Shown piece by piece: positions 16,414 through 26,847 of a DNA stretch of 64,000 nt (position 1 is its first letter; every line of letters starts with the position of its first letter). The position numbers and the translations under genes were made by a program. The stretch comes from Psychrobacter aquimaris. GTDB taxonomy: Bacteria > Pseudomonadota > Gammaproteobacteria > Pseudomonadales > Moraxellaceae. The stretch is taken from NCBI RefSeq assembly GCF_016107525.1, contig NZ_JABASR010000006.1, positions 62,001-126,000 of the forward strand, written 5' to 3'. Below the pieces are notes generated by a model. The model ran no database searches. It saw only the letters and a program-made list of their open reading frames with translations, and had not been told where the DNA came from.

Positions 16414-18375
16414 CTACTCTCCTCGCGCAGCTTTGACTACCTCAACCAGCTGATTAATCACCGAGCTATCCGCAAGAGTAGACAAATCACCCAAACCAAC
16501 ATATTGTCCTGCCGCAAGGTTACGTAAAATACGGCGCATGATTTTGCCCGAGCGAGTTTTGGGTAACGCTTCAACGATATGAATAGCATCCAAATTGGCA
16601 ATCGGACCAATCTCAGCGCGAACATGTCGATTCAGCTCAGCCTTTAGCGCCTCTGTCTCTTTTTCACCCGATTTCAAAATGATAAAGGCACAAACGCCCA
16701 TGCCGCGAATCTCGTGCGGCATCCCGACAATGGCGGCCTCCGCTGTCGCAGGATGCGCGACCACGGCGCTCTCAATTTCTGCTGTTCCCAGGCGATGCCC
16801 TGCGACGTTAAGCACATCATCGACGCGACCCGTGATCCAGTAATGTCCATCTTCGTCACGCTGCGCCCCATCACCAGTGAAATAATAACCGGGATACTCA
16901 CTAAAGTACGTCTGTAAAAAACGCTCATGGTCATTATAAATGGTACGCATTTGCCCCGGCCAACTGCTGTTAATTGCTAGGTTTCCTTCAGCAGAGCCTT
17001 CTAGCATAGTACCGTCACTATCAACAATCTCTGGTTTGATACCGTACAAAGGATTCATCGCTGCGCCCGGCTTGAGGGCGACCGTGCCTGGTATCGGTGC
17101 CATAAGGATGCCGCCTGTCTCAGTTTGCCACCAAGTATCTACAATCGGACACTTGCCACCGCCGACGATATGATAATACCAGTCCCATGCTTCGGGATTG
17201 ATCGGCTCGCCGACTGTTCCGAGTAATCGCAAACTTGAACGATCAGACTCCCGCACAAAGACATCGCCCTCCTTCATCATCGCTCGAATCGCCGTCGGTG
17301 CAGTGTACAGAATGGTCACATCGTGCTTATCGATAATATGACCGATGCGTGCCCATGTGGGGTATTCTGGTACGCCCTCGAACATCACCGTCGTCGTACC
17401 ATTGGCAAGCGGTGCATAGGTTGCATAGGTATGACCTGTGATCCAGCCTACGTCCGCAGTACACCAGTAGACGTCATCGTCTTTAATATCGAACACATCT
17501 CGAAAAGTAGAGAGAGCATAGGTGATATAGCCGCCCGTGGTATGCAGCACACCTTTAGGTTTGCCAGTAGAGCCAGAGGTATACAACAAAAATAGCGGGT
17601 CTTCGGCATTCATAACTTCTGGCTCGCAATGTTCTGACTCGCCATCGACCAAGTTATGATACCAAACATCACGGCGACCACTCATCGGTACAGAATTGCC
17701 CGTACGATGAACGACTATGACGTTGGTCACGCTATCAGTGCCATCCATATCTAGTGCCCGATCGACATTGGCTTTGAGCGGCGTATGCTTATTACCACGT
17801 AAGCCTTCATCAGCCGTAATGATGATTTTTGAGCGACTGTCTATCAGGCGATTGCCCAAGCTCTCAGCAGAGAATCCACCAAAGACCACGGAATGCACAG
17901 CGCCAATACGCGTACATGCCAGCATCGCTATCATTGCCTCAGGTATCATCGGCATATATAGGGTCACGCGATCACCTTTTTTGACCCCAAGCTTACGCAT
18001 GGAATTACCCAAGCGACAGACCGCTTCATACAGCTCTTTAAAGGAGATGATTTTGTGCAGCGAAGGATGATCGCCCTCCCAAATGATGGCAGGCTTGTAA
18101 GGATTTTTTTTGACATGGCGGTCGAGACAATTGACAGAGATATTCAATTCGCCGTCCTCGAACCATTTTATGCGAAAATCATCCAAATCATAATTAACGT
18201 CGCTAATTTTGGTTGGTTTTTTTATCCAATCGATCAGCTCGGCACGCTTCGCCCAAAAGGCAGCATTGGCCTCAGGTGATTCGATGGATTTCTCGTAATC
18301 TTCGCGGTATTGTTCAGCGGTGGTATTGGCAGCAGCGATAAATTCGGCCGCAATGGGGAATGATTTTTGAGTCAT
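16414..18375 (-). CDS. acs: Acetyl-CoA synthetase
   Basis: An AMP-forming acetate-CoA ligase that activates acetate via acetyl-AMP. Its 653 residues match E. coli Acs at 652. Motifs in order: the P-loop-like [19 protein letters not shown], the substrate-pocket [28 protein letters not shown] with the hinge, and the C-terminal [11 protein letters not shown], whose Lys is the site of regulatory acetylation in the family. It has a 0.5 kb upstream region and stands alone, with no actP or yjcH next to it. Confidence 0.98.
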   Translation of the reverse strand: MTQKSFPIAAEFIAAANTTAEQYREDYEKSIESPEANAAFWAKRAELIDWIKKPTKISDVNYDLDDFRIKWFEDGELNISVNCLDRHVKKNPYKPAIIWEGDHPSLHKIISFKELYEAVCRLGNSMRKLGVKKGDRVTLYMPMIPEAMIAMLACTRIGAVHSVVFGGFSAESLGNRLIDSRSKIIITADEGLRGNKHTPLKANVDRALDMDGTDSVTNVIVVHRTGNSVPMSGRRDVWYHNLVDGESEHCEPEVMNAEDPLFLLYTSGSTGKPKGVLHTTGGYITYALSTFRDVFDIKDDDVYWCTADVGWITGHTYATYAPLANGTTTVMFEGVPEYPTWARIGHIIDKHDVTILYTAPTAIRAMMKEGDVFVRESDRSSLRLLGTVGEPINPEAWDWYYHIVGGGKCPIVDTWWQTETGGILMAPIPGTVALKPGAAMNPLYGIKPEIVDSDGTMLEGSAEGNLAINSSWPGQMRTIYNDHERFLQTYFSEYPGYYFTGDGAQRDEDGHYWITGRVDDVLNVAGHRLGTAEIESAVVAHPATAEAAIVGMPHEIRGMGVCAFIILKSGEKETEALKAELNRHVRAEIGPIANLDAIHIVEALPKTRSGKIMRRILRNLAAGQYVGLGDLSTLADSSVINQLVEVVKAARGE

Positions 18376-18884
18376 CGTATTTGTCCTTTTTAATTATTAT
18401 GACCTGCACGCATAACTGTCGAAAACGACGGTATGTACAGGTGATAAGAGTCATCGTCCATAATGTGTGACACTCACGGTTAGTTTGACAAATAAGCAGA
18501 ACGGTTGCAAGGTATCAACAGCCATTCATAACAATATGCCTATACAGCGGTATACTTGCTCACCCATAATATAATGTATTAATGAGGAGCAGTTTTGCAT
18601 CGATTCGCATTTAATCTTGATATTGGCTCATTTAAAAGATGTTTTTATTTTGGCATCAATAAAGGTATCACCGTCCAGATATCAGATAACGATATGACAT
18701 TTAATCCTTGTAACCTTGTATGAAATATGGACAATAGCTACACGCGAGATACAACGCCAAAATACACACTGCAACAAACCATATTATTGACCTGCTGCTA
18801 TAAAGATAAGCCATCGGCTCTGTTGTTGATTTGATGACGGATTTGGTGGCTGGCTTTTTAAACCTATTATTTTATGAGACTACC
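18376..18884. other. Divergent intergenic region acs / YhiN-like gene
   Basis: About 0.5 kb without a supported ORF. A TTGACA at 18482 on the plus strand lacks a well-spaced -10. TATAC-AGCG-GTATA near 18542-18555 is a short imperfect palindrome. Nothing else stands out. Confidence 0.3.
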
Positions 18885-20186
18885 ATGAGCAATCACCGCA
18901 ATGCATCACAATACACCCACTATGATGTCATCATCATCGGCGCTGGCGCGTCAGGGCTATACTGTGCGCTCACAGCGGGTCGCCGTGGTCGCCGCGTACT
19001 GGTATTAGACCATGCCAATAAGGCGGGCAAAAAAATCCTCATGTCAGGTGGTGGACGCTGCAACTTTACCAATTACTATGTCGAGCCTGAGCACTTTATC
19101 GGTGCCAATCAACATTTCTGTAAATCAGCGCTCAGTCGTTATCCCAGCTGGGAGTTTATCGGTATGGTGGCAGCACATAAAATCCCTTACCATGAGCGCG
19201 AACACGGTCAGCTATTTTGTGATGATTCAGCGCAAGATATTTTGACCATGCTCCTCGCGGAATGTACGGCAGCTGGCGTACAAGTAAAGCTGAATGCGCA
19301 GATTGACAGTGTACAGACTGTTGAAAATGACAAGAATGCCAAATTTGAATTACTGACCACCAAGCAGCTTAGTAAAAAAGAAAAGCAAGAGAGAAAAGAA
19401 TCGACAAATCAAACCACACTGCCGCAAACAGGCTACCGCTGTGAGTCGCTCGTGGTCGCTACTGGCGGACTGTCTATTCCAACGATGGGAGCCAGCGGTT
19501 TAGGATATGAATTGGCGCAGCAATTTGGACACACGCTGATCGCAACCGATGCCAGCTTAGTGCCTTTTACCTTTACTGATAAAACTGGTGAGCTTATCCG
19601 CGCTTTGGCTGGTATTAGTTTGCCGGTCATCGCCAGCAATGAACGCATCTCTTTTAAATTGCCTATGCTGTTTACCCATCGCGGCCTCTCTGGCCCCGCT
19701 ATGCTACAGCTATCGAACTATTGGCACACTGGCGAGACCATCAATATTAACCTGCTACCCGAGGTAGATGTCACCGATATTTTGCTTACACGCAAAAAAT
19801 CACATCCACGGCAACTGATCCGCACTGTCTTGGCAGAAAACACGGACAATGCACTACCAAAAAAACTACTGGCAGCACTACAAACGCACTTGTGGGACGA
19901 TATCAAAGACACCGAACTTGCCAATATTAAAGATGAGCGGCTGATAGAGCTTGGTGCAACTTTGAATGGCTGGCAGCTCAAACCCTCTGGTACAGAAGGC
20001 TATCGTACCGCTGAGGTAACACGTGGCGGCGTGAAAACTGATGAAGTCTCCTCAAAGACTATGCAAAGCAATTTGCAAGATGGCTTATACTTTATCGGTG
20101 AAGTGCTGGATGTTACCGGTTGGCTTGGCGGCTATAACTTCCAATGGGCATGGGCCAGTGGCTTTGTCTGCGGTGAAGTGGTTTAG
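18885..20186 (+). CDS. yhiN: NAD(P)/FAD-dependent oxidoreductase of the HI0933/YhiN family
   Basis: A flavoprotein of 433 residues. The N-terminal motif VIIIGAGASGLYCALTAGRRG binds FAD. AGKKILMSGGGRCNFTN is the hallmark of the HI0933 family. SLVVATGGLSIPTMGASGLGYELA follows, and the C-terminus has LYFIGEVLDVTGWLGGYNFQWAWASG. The cellular reaction of this family is not established. The ATG at 18885 is chosen because family members begin just before the FAD motif; an in-frame ATG at 18831 would add 18 hydrophobic, unsupported residues. The middle has a Lys-rich insertion (about residues 163-178). Confidence 0.88.
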   Translation: MSNHRNASQYTHYDVIIIGAGASGLYCALTAGRRGRRVLVLDHANKAGKKILMSGGGRCNFTNYYVEPEHFIGANQHFCKSALSRYPSWEFIGMVAAHKIPYHEREHGQLFCDDSAQDILTMLLAECTAAGVQVKLNAQIDSVQTVENDKNAKFELLTTKQLSKKEKQERKESTNQTTLPQTGYRCESLVVATGGLSIPTMGASGLGYELAQQFGHTLIATDASLVPFTFTDKTGELIRALAGISLPVIASNERISFKLPMLFTHRGLSGPAMLQLSNYWHTGETININLLPEVDVTDILLTRKKSHPRQLIRTVLAENTDNALPKKLLAALQTHLWDDIKDTELANIKDERLIELGATLNGWQLKPSGTEGYRTAEVTRGGVKTDEVSSKTMQSNLQDGLYFIGEVLDVTGWLGGYNFQWAWASGFVCGEVV

Positions 20187-20426
20187 CCTCATTTAATAAT
20201 AACGATGTAGCATTGTTTCATGATAAACAGTGTTTATCGGCAGTGTCATGGTCGAATGTTAAACACGCCCTAGGAAGTCACTATTTTTATTCCACTTAAG
20301 TTGTCTTTTATCTACATTAGCTCTTGATAACTATCAAAATAAACACAATATAGATAGCTATAAATGTAGAATAACTTAACAGAAATTTTTTATTACAAAA
20401 ATATGTTTTGTCTTATGAGGTAACAA

Positions 20427-21395
20427 ATGCGTCCAATCAAGAATATTCATGGTGATAAAGCACCGCATTGGGTAGGTGACGGCTTTTATGTAAAAACCTT
20501 AATCAATCACCTTGATGATAGCCCTGATTTTAACTATAGCCATACCGACCCGTTTTTATTGTTTGATTACGGCACACCAACGACCTTTGACCCGAACCCT
20601 AATTATAAAACACAGCCTCATGGGATCGGACAGCATCCACACAAAGGCTTTGAAACCGTCACTATCGCCTACGAAGGTGAAATCAGTCATGCCGATTCAG
20701 TAGGCGGACAAGGGACTATTCAAGAAGGCGATGTGCAGTGGATGACCGCAGGTCGTGGCATCATGCACGAAGAGTTTCATTCGGAGGCTTTCGGTCAGCG
20801 CGGCGGCGTCTTTAGTATGGTGCAACTGTGGGTTAACTTGCCAAGTACGCACAAACTGACCGACCCAAACTATCAAAGCATCAAACGGGTAGACATGCCT
20901 ATCGTTGAGTTGATCGACAGCCACAATCTTGACCACCAAACGACGATTGGTAAGGCGGCTATCATTGCTGGTACTTGGCAAGAAATAACAGGCGCGGCAA
21001 ATACTTTTACCCCGATTAACTTATGGGATATCGAGCTGCATACTGCGGGCGCGACGACGCTAAAAGTACCCAATACTCACAATACGCTACTGCTGATACA
21101 AGAAGGTGAATTACTGGTCAATGGTACGTCAGTTAGTGCCGGTAATTTGATTCAATTTGATGCGCCAACTCAGCACCGTACTGATATGCAAGCTGAGCAA
21201 AAACCGGCTGCTGATACTATTGAACTGCTTTATCCTGCTACCGAAAACGGTGAGCAAGCACCTGTCAAACTCTTACTACTCAGTGGAGAACCTATCGGCG
21301 AGCCAGTCGCAGGTTATGGACCCTTTGTAATGAACACTCAAGAAGAGCTTCGCCAAACGTTTCGGGATTACCAAACGGGCAATTTTATTAAGTAG
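20427..21395 (+). CDS. Pirin family protein
   Basis: A bicupin of 322 residues. The N-terminal cupin carries the metal-binding set of pirins: GIGQHPHKGFETVTIAYEGE with two His, then the GDVQWMTAGRGIMHEE segment with His and Glu. The second cupin is weaker. Bacterial pirins bind iron; some, such as E. coli YhhW, show quercetinase activity, and others act as redox-linked regulators, so the substrate here is unknown. GAGGTAAC precedes the ATG. It converges with the flavin reductase gene on a shared terminator. Confidence 0.93.
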   Translation: MRPIKNIHGDKAPHWVGDGFYVKTLINHLDDSPDFNYSHTDPFLLFDYGTPTTFDPNPNYKTQPHGIGQHPHKGFETVTIAYEGEISHADSVGGQGTIQEGDVQWMTAGRGIMHEEFHSEAFGQRGGVFSMVQLWVNLPSTHKLTDPNYQSIKRVDMPIVELIDSHNLDHQTTIGKAAIIAGTWQEITGAANTFTPINLWDIELHTAGATTLKVPNTHNTLLLIQEGELLVNGTSVSAGNLIQFDAPTQHRTDMQAEQKPAADTIELLYPATENGEQAPVKLLLLSGEPIGEPVAGYGPFVMNTQEELRQTFRDYQTGNFIK

Positions 21396-21411
21396 TTGAA
21401 ATTCAGGCATT

Positions 21412-21452
21412 AAAAAAGCCACCTGACGGTCTTCGTCAGGTGGCTTTTTATT
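21412..21452. terminator. Bidirectional terminator between pirin and alkene reductase genes
   Basis: AAAAAGCCACCTGACG and the complementary CGTCAGGTGGCTTTTT arms form a long perfect stem around a short loop. Both flanking genes end here. Confidence 0.92.
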
Positions 21453-21531
21453 ATGCGCTTATGTATGAGCTGACAAGGGTATATTTGACACGCCTTAAAG
21501 TTAGCTCATCATAAGGGCAACTGATCATCCA

Positions 21532-22635
21532 TTACGCTTGGTTAAGAAATGGATAATCCGTATAGCCTTCAATACCACCACCATAAAAAGACTCTGGGTG
21601 CTGCTCATTGAGCATCGCCCCTGTGCGGATACGCTCAGCCAAATCAGGATTGGCAATATAGTCACGGCCGAAAGCGACGGCATCGATGTAGCCTGCTTTG
21701 ATATTTTTCTCTGCTTTTCCAGCAGTATACCCACCAGCAGCGATGATCATATTATCAAAGGCATCACGGACACGCTGACGAAATGCATCGCTATAAGGGG
21801 TGCCACCTGCCCAATCCGGCTCTGACAGATGTAAATACATCACACCACGCTTGTTGATCTGCTCAATCAGCCAAATGTTTTCGTCTTCGTTGTAGCCTGC
21901 TTCTACATTGTTGAAAGTACCTAGCGGCGAGATACGAATACCAACATGATCAGCATCCCACGCATCAACACAAGCATCGATCACATCAAGTGTTAAACGC
22001 GCACGATTCTCACGGCTACCGCCATACTCATCATCACGCTGGTTGGTTTGCTCAACCCAAAACTGATGCAATAGATAACCGTGTGCACCATGAATCTCTA
22101 CCCCATCAAAACCTGCTTCTTTAGCATTTTTAGTGGCCTGAGCAAAATCAGCGATGACTTGCTTAATCTCATCAAGTGTCGCTGGACGTGGCGGCGTGGC
22201 GTCTACACGAATGGCTTGATTGTCGCTATCGCGAAGTGAGGTACGAATACCAACATCAACATCAGAAGCAGAAATGGGGGCTTTACCATCCGGTTGTACG
22301 CTTTTGTGCGACACCAGACCGGTATGCCAGATTTGTACCACAATTTTGCCGCCTTTGGCATGGACATTATCAACGATAGTTTTCCACGCAGTGATTTGCT
22401 CTTGGGTATGGATACCCGGCGCGCCCGCGTAACCTTTCGCCTGAAAAGAAACCTGCGTCGCTTCAGTAATGATTAATCCAGCGCCCGCGCGCTGTGAATA
22501 ATACTCCCCCGCAAATGGAGTTGGTACATCACCCGGTTCAATTGAACGAACACGGGTCAGCGGCGCCATAATGATACGGTTTTTTAAGGTCTGCGTACCC
22601 ATTTTTACGGGTTCAAATAAATTATCGTGTGCCAT
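21532..22635 (-). CDS. Alkene reductase of the Old Yellow Enzyme family (NemA-like)
   Basis: An FMN-dependent TIM-barrel enzyme of about 367 residues that reduces activated alkenes such as N-ethylmaleimide with NADPH. Motifs: [13 protein letters not shown] at the N-terminus, [14 protein letters not shown], the substrate-binding [16 protein letters not shown] followed by [12 protein letters not shown], and [12 protein letters not shown] near the end for FMN phosphate. The start at 22635 (MAHDNLFEP) has AAGG six bases upstream and matches the family. The open frame extends to 22713, but those 26 residues are basic and unsupported. Confidence 0.92.
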   Translation of the reverse strand: MAHDNLFEPVKMGTQTLKNRIIMAPLTRVRSIEPGDVPTPFAGEYYSQRAGAGLIITEATQVSFQAKGYAGAPGIHTQEQITAWKTIVDNVHAKGGKIVVQIWHTGLVSHKSVQPDGKAPISASDVDVGIRTSLRDSDNQAIRVDATPPRPATLDEIKQVIADFAQATKNAKEAGFDGVEIHGAHGYLLHQFWVEQTNQRDDEYGGSRENRARLTLDVIDACVDAWDADHVGIRISPLGTFNNVEAGYNEDENIWLIEQINKRGVMYLHLSEPDWAGGTPYSDAFRQRVRDAFDNMIIAAGGYTAGKAEKNIKAGYIDAVAFGRDYIANPDLAERIRTGAMLNEQHPESFYGGGIEGYTDYPFLNQA

Positions 22636-23034
22636 AAAAAGCCTTACTTTGTTTGTTTTTATGAGTTGGTATTCATTATTATGATACTTATTACTCTTAA
22701 GTAATTTGATCAAACTCTGAAAACCTTCTAAGTTATTGGGTCAATAGAATGCATCGTTGCTTCGCTAATAGCTTAACTAGAAATAAGTGAAACACTACAT
22801 TAACCAGCCATTTTCTTAATGAGGAATAGCTGCTTATATTCAAGTATAATTTACAAACAGATACATTTAATAAAGTTAATCTAAACTATTGGCATTGGAT
22901 TTGGCAGTAACCTTCTCCATTGAAAAACATAAATAGCAGAATATTATTAATTACAAATAACTTGTACTCATAACCTCTCAGTCAAAAATCTACTCATCAC
23001 CTATCCGCCTGAACGATGAATCAATCAAAGACCT
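22636..23034. other. Intergenic region, nothing recognised
   Basis: About 400 AT-rich bases between two minus-strand genes. No ORF, hairpin terminator or repeat could be supported. It presumably holds the promoter of the alkene reductase gene. Confidence 0.3.
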
Positions 23035-23937
23035 TTATGACTTGAGCATCTTTTTAATAGACAACTCTAAAGATAGATACGTACCAAATAATATCACCAT
23101 CGAGCCAATAATCGCTGGTGTGTCCAACGCTTCACCAAGCAGCAGATAACCAAAAATAATGGCAAAAATCGGAATCACCAAGGTAATACTGGTGGCGCGC
23201 ATAGGGCCAATGCTTTTTATCAATTGATTCATAAAAATCAGAGCAATGGCGGTTGAAAATACGCCAATACAAATGACAGAAACCCAAGCAGTAAGGCTAA
23301 TGCTTTTGCCATACGGGAATTCGTAGACCGCTATCGGCAGCATGATAATACTGGCAATGATAAGCGAACCTGCGGTAATAGCGACTGGTGAGACATTGTA
23401 TAAGTAGTTTCTAGTGATATTGGCACCGACGGCATAACCGACACAGGCCAGTAACGCATAGCCCATTGGTAGCAACCCTGAACTTGACTCAGCACCCTGA
23501 CCGCTACCGCCAAATAAATTTTCACTCATCAAAATAATCACACCGATAACACCGATGACTAAACCGAGAATTTGCTTTCTTGACAGTCTGTCTTTAAAAA
23601 AGGTGCTGGCGATGAAACCGCTCATCATTGGCACAGACGCATTGAGCACCGCCAATACTCCAGCGTTTACCGAGCGCGCTGAAAAAGCAAACAGGATAAA
23701 AGGAATAGCCGCAGAAAATAATCCAACCAGCGTCAACACTTTCCAATTATCCCGTATGCCCTCTCTGTTTTTTGGGCTGATTAAAACAAAAATCAGCATG
23801 GTCAGCCCAGCCAAGACCACACGCAGGCTCGCAAAAGCCAACGAGCCAAATTCAGGCACACCAATACGATAAAAAATAAAAGACAGCGACCACATAAAGG
23901 ACAGTGTCATAAAAATAATGAGGTCGCGGTTAGACAT
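23035..23937 (-). CDS. EamA/DMT superfamily permease
   Basis: A 300-residue protein with about ten hydrophobic helices in two EamA repeats. The first covers residues 5-135 (MSFMWSLSFIFYRIG, AVLNASVPMMSGFIASTFFKDRL) and the second about 155-290 (STAIALIFMNQLIKSIG, VIPIFAIIFGYLLLGE). The duplicated pattern with an E near the end of each half is typical of drug/metabolite exporters. The transported compound cannot be told from sequence. No operon partner is adjacent: trpB lies 200 bases downstream on the same strand. Confidence 0.9.
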   Translation of the reverse strand: MSNRDLIIFMTLSFMWSLSFIFYRIGVPEFGSLAFASLRVVLAGLTMLIFVLISPKNREGIRDNWKVLTLVGLFSAAIPFILFAFSARSVNAGVLAVLNASVPMMSGFIASTFFKDRLSRKQILGLVIGVIGVIILMSENLFGGSGQGAESSSGLLPMGYALLACVGYAVGANITRNYLYNVSPVAITAGSLIIASIIMLPIAVYEFPYGKSISLTAWVSVICIGVFSTAIALIFMNQLIKSIGPMRATSITLVIPIFAIIFGYLLLGEALDTPAIIGSMVILFGTYLSLELSIKKMLKS

Positions 23938-24141
23938 GAGTGAATCCTATCAAGCGTTAGACGACTGCTCCTGACTTATAAAATGGCTGTTTATGAACTT
24001 CTCATTATCAAAAATTCATCATAAAAGCGCATTTATAAAAGGCTGAGTCGTAAAAAGTATCGTGTGATAAAAAAAACCTCGATGATAACTTTTTAATCGC
24101 TCAATGGGTGTTGTATTTTTTGTATTTATAGCCAATTTCTT

Positions 24142-25368
24142 CTACAAATTAACTTTATCCAAAATAAAATCAATGTCTTTATCGCCTCGCCCTGACAAAT
24201 TGACCAAAATCGTCTCATCCGCTGACATATCTTTGGCGATTCTCATCGCATAGGCGATGGCATGTGCCGACTCTAAGGCAGGAATAATACCCTCAAGGCG
24301 CGATAATGCCATAAAGGCTTCTAAACATTCTGCATCAGTCGCCGACTCATAAGTGGCCAGTTTTAAATCTCGCAGATGCGAATGCTGAGGTCCAACCCCC
24401 GGATAATCAAGTCCTGATGCAATCGAATGTACGGGAGCTGGCTCACCTTTTTCATCGAGCAGCACGTAGCATTTAAAACCATGAATCTCGCCTTTCACGC
24501 CCAGTGACATCGTCGCTGCATGATTGGGGGTGTCCAAACCTTCACCAGCTGGTTCCACGCCGATTTTTTCTACATCTGCATCATCAAAAAATCCACTGAA
24601 CATACCGATAGCATTAGAGCCGCCGCCAATACAAGCGACGACCTTATTAGGCAGCTTACCCGTTGTCGCTAAGAACTGCGCCCGTGCTTCATGTCCGACC
24701 ACTGACTGAAAATAGCTGACCATTTCAGGATAGGGCGCGGGTCCTAGCGCCGATCCAATCGCAAACATGCTGGTATCTAGCTCATTAAGATAGGTCTCAA
24801 AGGCGCTATCGACCGCTTCTTTTAGCGTACCAGCGCCGCGCGATACAGGAACAATATTGGCACCCAAAATCTTCATACGGCTGACGTTTGGATGCTCCTT
24901 TTTAATATCGACCACACCCATGTGAATCTCACATTCTAATCCCATCAACGCCGCTGCTGTTGCCAACGCCACGCCATGTTGCCCCGCGCCTGTTTCAGCA
25001 ATCACTTTGGTTTTGCCTAATTTCTTAGCTAATAACACTTCACCCAAACAGTGATTAATCTTATGCGCGCCCGTATGGTTTAAATCTTCACGTTTAAAAT
25101 AAATCTGCGCGCCGCCGCAATGCTCCGTCAAACGCTGTGCATGATAAATAGGACTTGGGCGACCAACATAGGTCTCACGCAAGCGTTTCATCTCAGCGAT
25201 AAAATCGTCATTTTTAATGATTTCACGAAAGCCTACTTCGATTTCTGCCATGGCTTTGGCAAGCTCAGGATGACCAATCTTGCCACCGAACTCTCCGTAT
25301 AAGCCATCACTATTCGGTAATATTGATTGATGTAAACCGTAGCCATTGTTGGTATTTTGCGTTGTCAT
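24142..25368 (-). CDS. trpB: Tryptophan synthase beta chain
   Basis: A PLP-dependent beta subunit of 408 residues that joins indole and serine to tryptophan. The PLP lysine lies in [40 protein letters not shown] forms the carboxylate-binding loop, and [15 protein letters not shown] binds the phosphate. The sequence is of the TrpB1 type that normally works with TrpA, but no trpA, trpF or trpC is next to it here. In this organism the genes are evidently dispersed, or trpA lies outside the window. Confidence 0.97.
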   Translation of the reverse strand: MTTQNTNNGYGLHQSILPNSDGLYGEFGGKIGHPELAKAMAEIEVGFREIIKNDDFIAEMKRLRETYVGRPSPIYHAQRLTEHCGGAQIYFKREDLNHTGAHKINHCLGEVLLAKKLGKTKVIAETGAGQHGVALATAAALMGLECEIHMGVVDIKKEHPNVSRMKILGANIVPVSRGAGTLKEAVDSAFETYLNELDTSMFAIGSALGPAPYPEMVSYFQSVVGHEARAQFLATTGKLPNKVVACIGGGSNAIGMFSGFFDDADVEKIGVEPAGEGLDTPNHAATMSLGVKGEIHGFKCYVLLDEKGEPAPVHSIASGLDYPGVGPQHSHLRDLKLATYESATDAECLEAFMALSRLEGIIPALESAHAIAYAMRIAKDMSADETILVNLSGRGDKDIDFILDKVNL

Positions 25369-25531
25369 AGTTAAGCCTTATTATTGTAAAATGAGGATTA
25401 GTATTGGCATTTTTTCCGAATTATGTAGCATGTTTGATGATAAAAATATTTTTATGTATTTACGTTCTAGTACATTGAAACAAGATAGTAAGGGAAATTT
25501 CTTATTTGGTCAAGTTAAGGAATAAATCTAA

Positions 25532-25675
<144 letters not shown>

Positions 25676-25878
25676 GAGAAGGTTTTGGGTAGAGCATTGA
25701 GGTTTTAGAATTTGGTTTTATATAAATGTTTTCAAACATTGGTTAAATAGTTAGTTACGCTATCTCTAACCTAACCTAACCTATGCACGCTCAAATTGTG
25801 TGGACAACCAGTTGACGATCCTAAATTTAGAGATATAGTTGGATTACCACCAAAGTATATGATGTAAGGATAGTTATA

Positions 25879-26328
25879 ATGAAATATATCAAACACTTTG
25901 TAAATTCTTATGGAGAACATACTTGGGATTTTACGTACTACTATGATGAAGTAGTTCCTAAGATACTTAAACGTAGGGAGGATTTAAGCCCGATTTTATC
26001 AAGTGATTTAAACGGAATAGATAATAGAGAGAAGACGCTTAATAAAGGCATAATCAAGACGATTTATTATGATTTAGAAAATGATAGAATTTCGTTGAAG
26101 ATCGAGCAAAGACAAGGCAGAAATTTAATAGAAATTATCTATTCTGATATTGTAAATATTAATATCAATTGTTGTATATTACCAATCACCATAATGGTAC
26201 ATGAAGTAGACGTAACGCCTGATAGCAATATCATACATTCACTATTTTTATTAGGTGATACAGAAATAGTTTTTGAATGCAAAAAAATAGAATTGAAGAC
26301 TATGCCTCTTGAAAAAGTCACAAGTTAA
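25879..26328 (+). CDS. Hypothetical protein, 149 aa, possible cassette or immunity gene
   Basis: Unrecognised, strongly AT-rich, predicted soluble. AAGGA sits about nine bases before the ATG. The sequence is rich in Ile, Asn, Asp and Glu (HTWDFTYYYDEVVPKILKR near the N-terminus) and has no membrane segment. It lies 190 bases upstream of a large asymmetric inverted repeat that resembles an integron attC site in the orientation expected for a gene cassette. A short frame ending at 25867 (PVDDPKFRDIVGLPPKYMM) stops 11 bases before it and may be a toxin tail, which would suggest an immunity role. Both readings are inference. Confidence 0.55.
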   Translation: MKYIKHFVNSYGEHTWDFTYYYDEVVPKILKRREDLSPILSSDLNGIDNREKTLNKGIIKTIYYDLENDRISLKIEQRQGRNLIEIIYSDIVNININCCILPITIMVHEVDVTPDSNIIHSLFLLGDTEIVFECKKIELKTMPLEKVTS

Positions 26329-26513
26329 GCTCGAAATTAACTATAGTTGCTAATTTTTCGCTGGCAGTATCCTTAATCTTCATTCTAAGAGAATAATGCA
26401 GTCAACGATTACTCGGTGGGTTACGCACTCGCTACACCAAACTTCAAATCTCATTAAGTTCTAATTCATACTATCAATGGTTAAACTGGGGAGAGGTTTA
26501 GCCCTGATAGTAG

Positions 26514-26626
26514 CGGTATCCTAACGCCGGCGATGGCGTTGCGGACTATGGCTGGGGGTGGTCGCTCGGATGTTGGAACGCCACCGGACAAACTAGTCCG
26601 CACGCCATCGACAAGTTAGATACAAG
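26514..26626 (+). repeat. attC-like recombination site (large asymmetric inverted repeat)
   Basis: Outer arms GTATC(C)TAAC and GTTAGATAC pair with one extra base; the right one fits the R' consensus GTTRRRY. After an unpaired spacer of four to five bases per side, inner arms CGATGGCG(T)TGCGGACTA (26531-26548) and TAGTCCGCACGCCATCG (26594-26610) pair over 17 positions with one extrahelical T. About 45 bases with a further small hairpin lie between. Paired R boxes, an unpaired spacer, paired L boxes with an extrahelical base and a variable terminal structure are the layout of integron attC sites. The GC-rich element is out of character with its surroundings. No integrase gene is present in the window. 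Confidence 0.5.
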
Positions 26627-26847
26627 CGGATAGCAGGATAAGCTCCAACAACTATCCATTCCTCCAAAAAACTACAAATTACCTTCTCCAAAATATAATC
26701 AAAATACCCCGCTCTACCCCCAATATTCAAACCCTAAAAGCATCTTCCCTACCACACCCATTGAATTCAAATCTCGCATCAGCAACAATACCAGTATCTA
26801 TTTATAATACTCAATCTAGAAAAACCATTCGAGAAAAAGGATAAATA

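Noticed and set aside
16595-18279. Many plus-strand ORFs inside acs
   Set aside because: Antisense shadows of a well-conserved gene; no start signals or recognisable products.
22636-22713. N-terminal 26-residue extension of the alkene reductase as a targeting signal
   Set aside because: It is basic and Asn-rich without a hydrophobic core, and a good ribosome site precedes the internal ATG at 22635.
24142-25368. Possibility that this is the TrpA-independent TrpB2 type, because trpA is not adjacent
   Set aside because: Length of 408 residues and the sequence blocks match ordinary TrpB1; dispersed trp genes are common in Gammaproteobacteria.
25767-25783. (CTAAC/CCTAA) short direct repeats, first considered as a CRISPR or telomere-like array
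   Set aside because: Only three five-base units with no spacers; chance simple sequence. No CRISPR-type repeats were found anywhere in the window.
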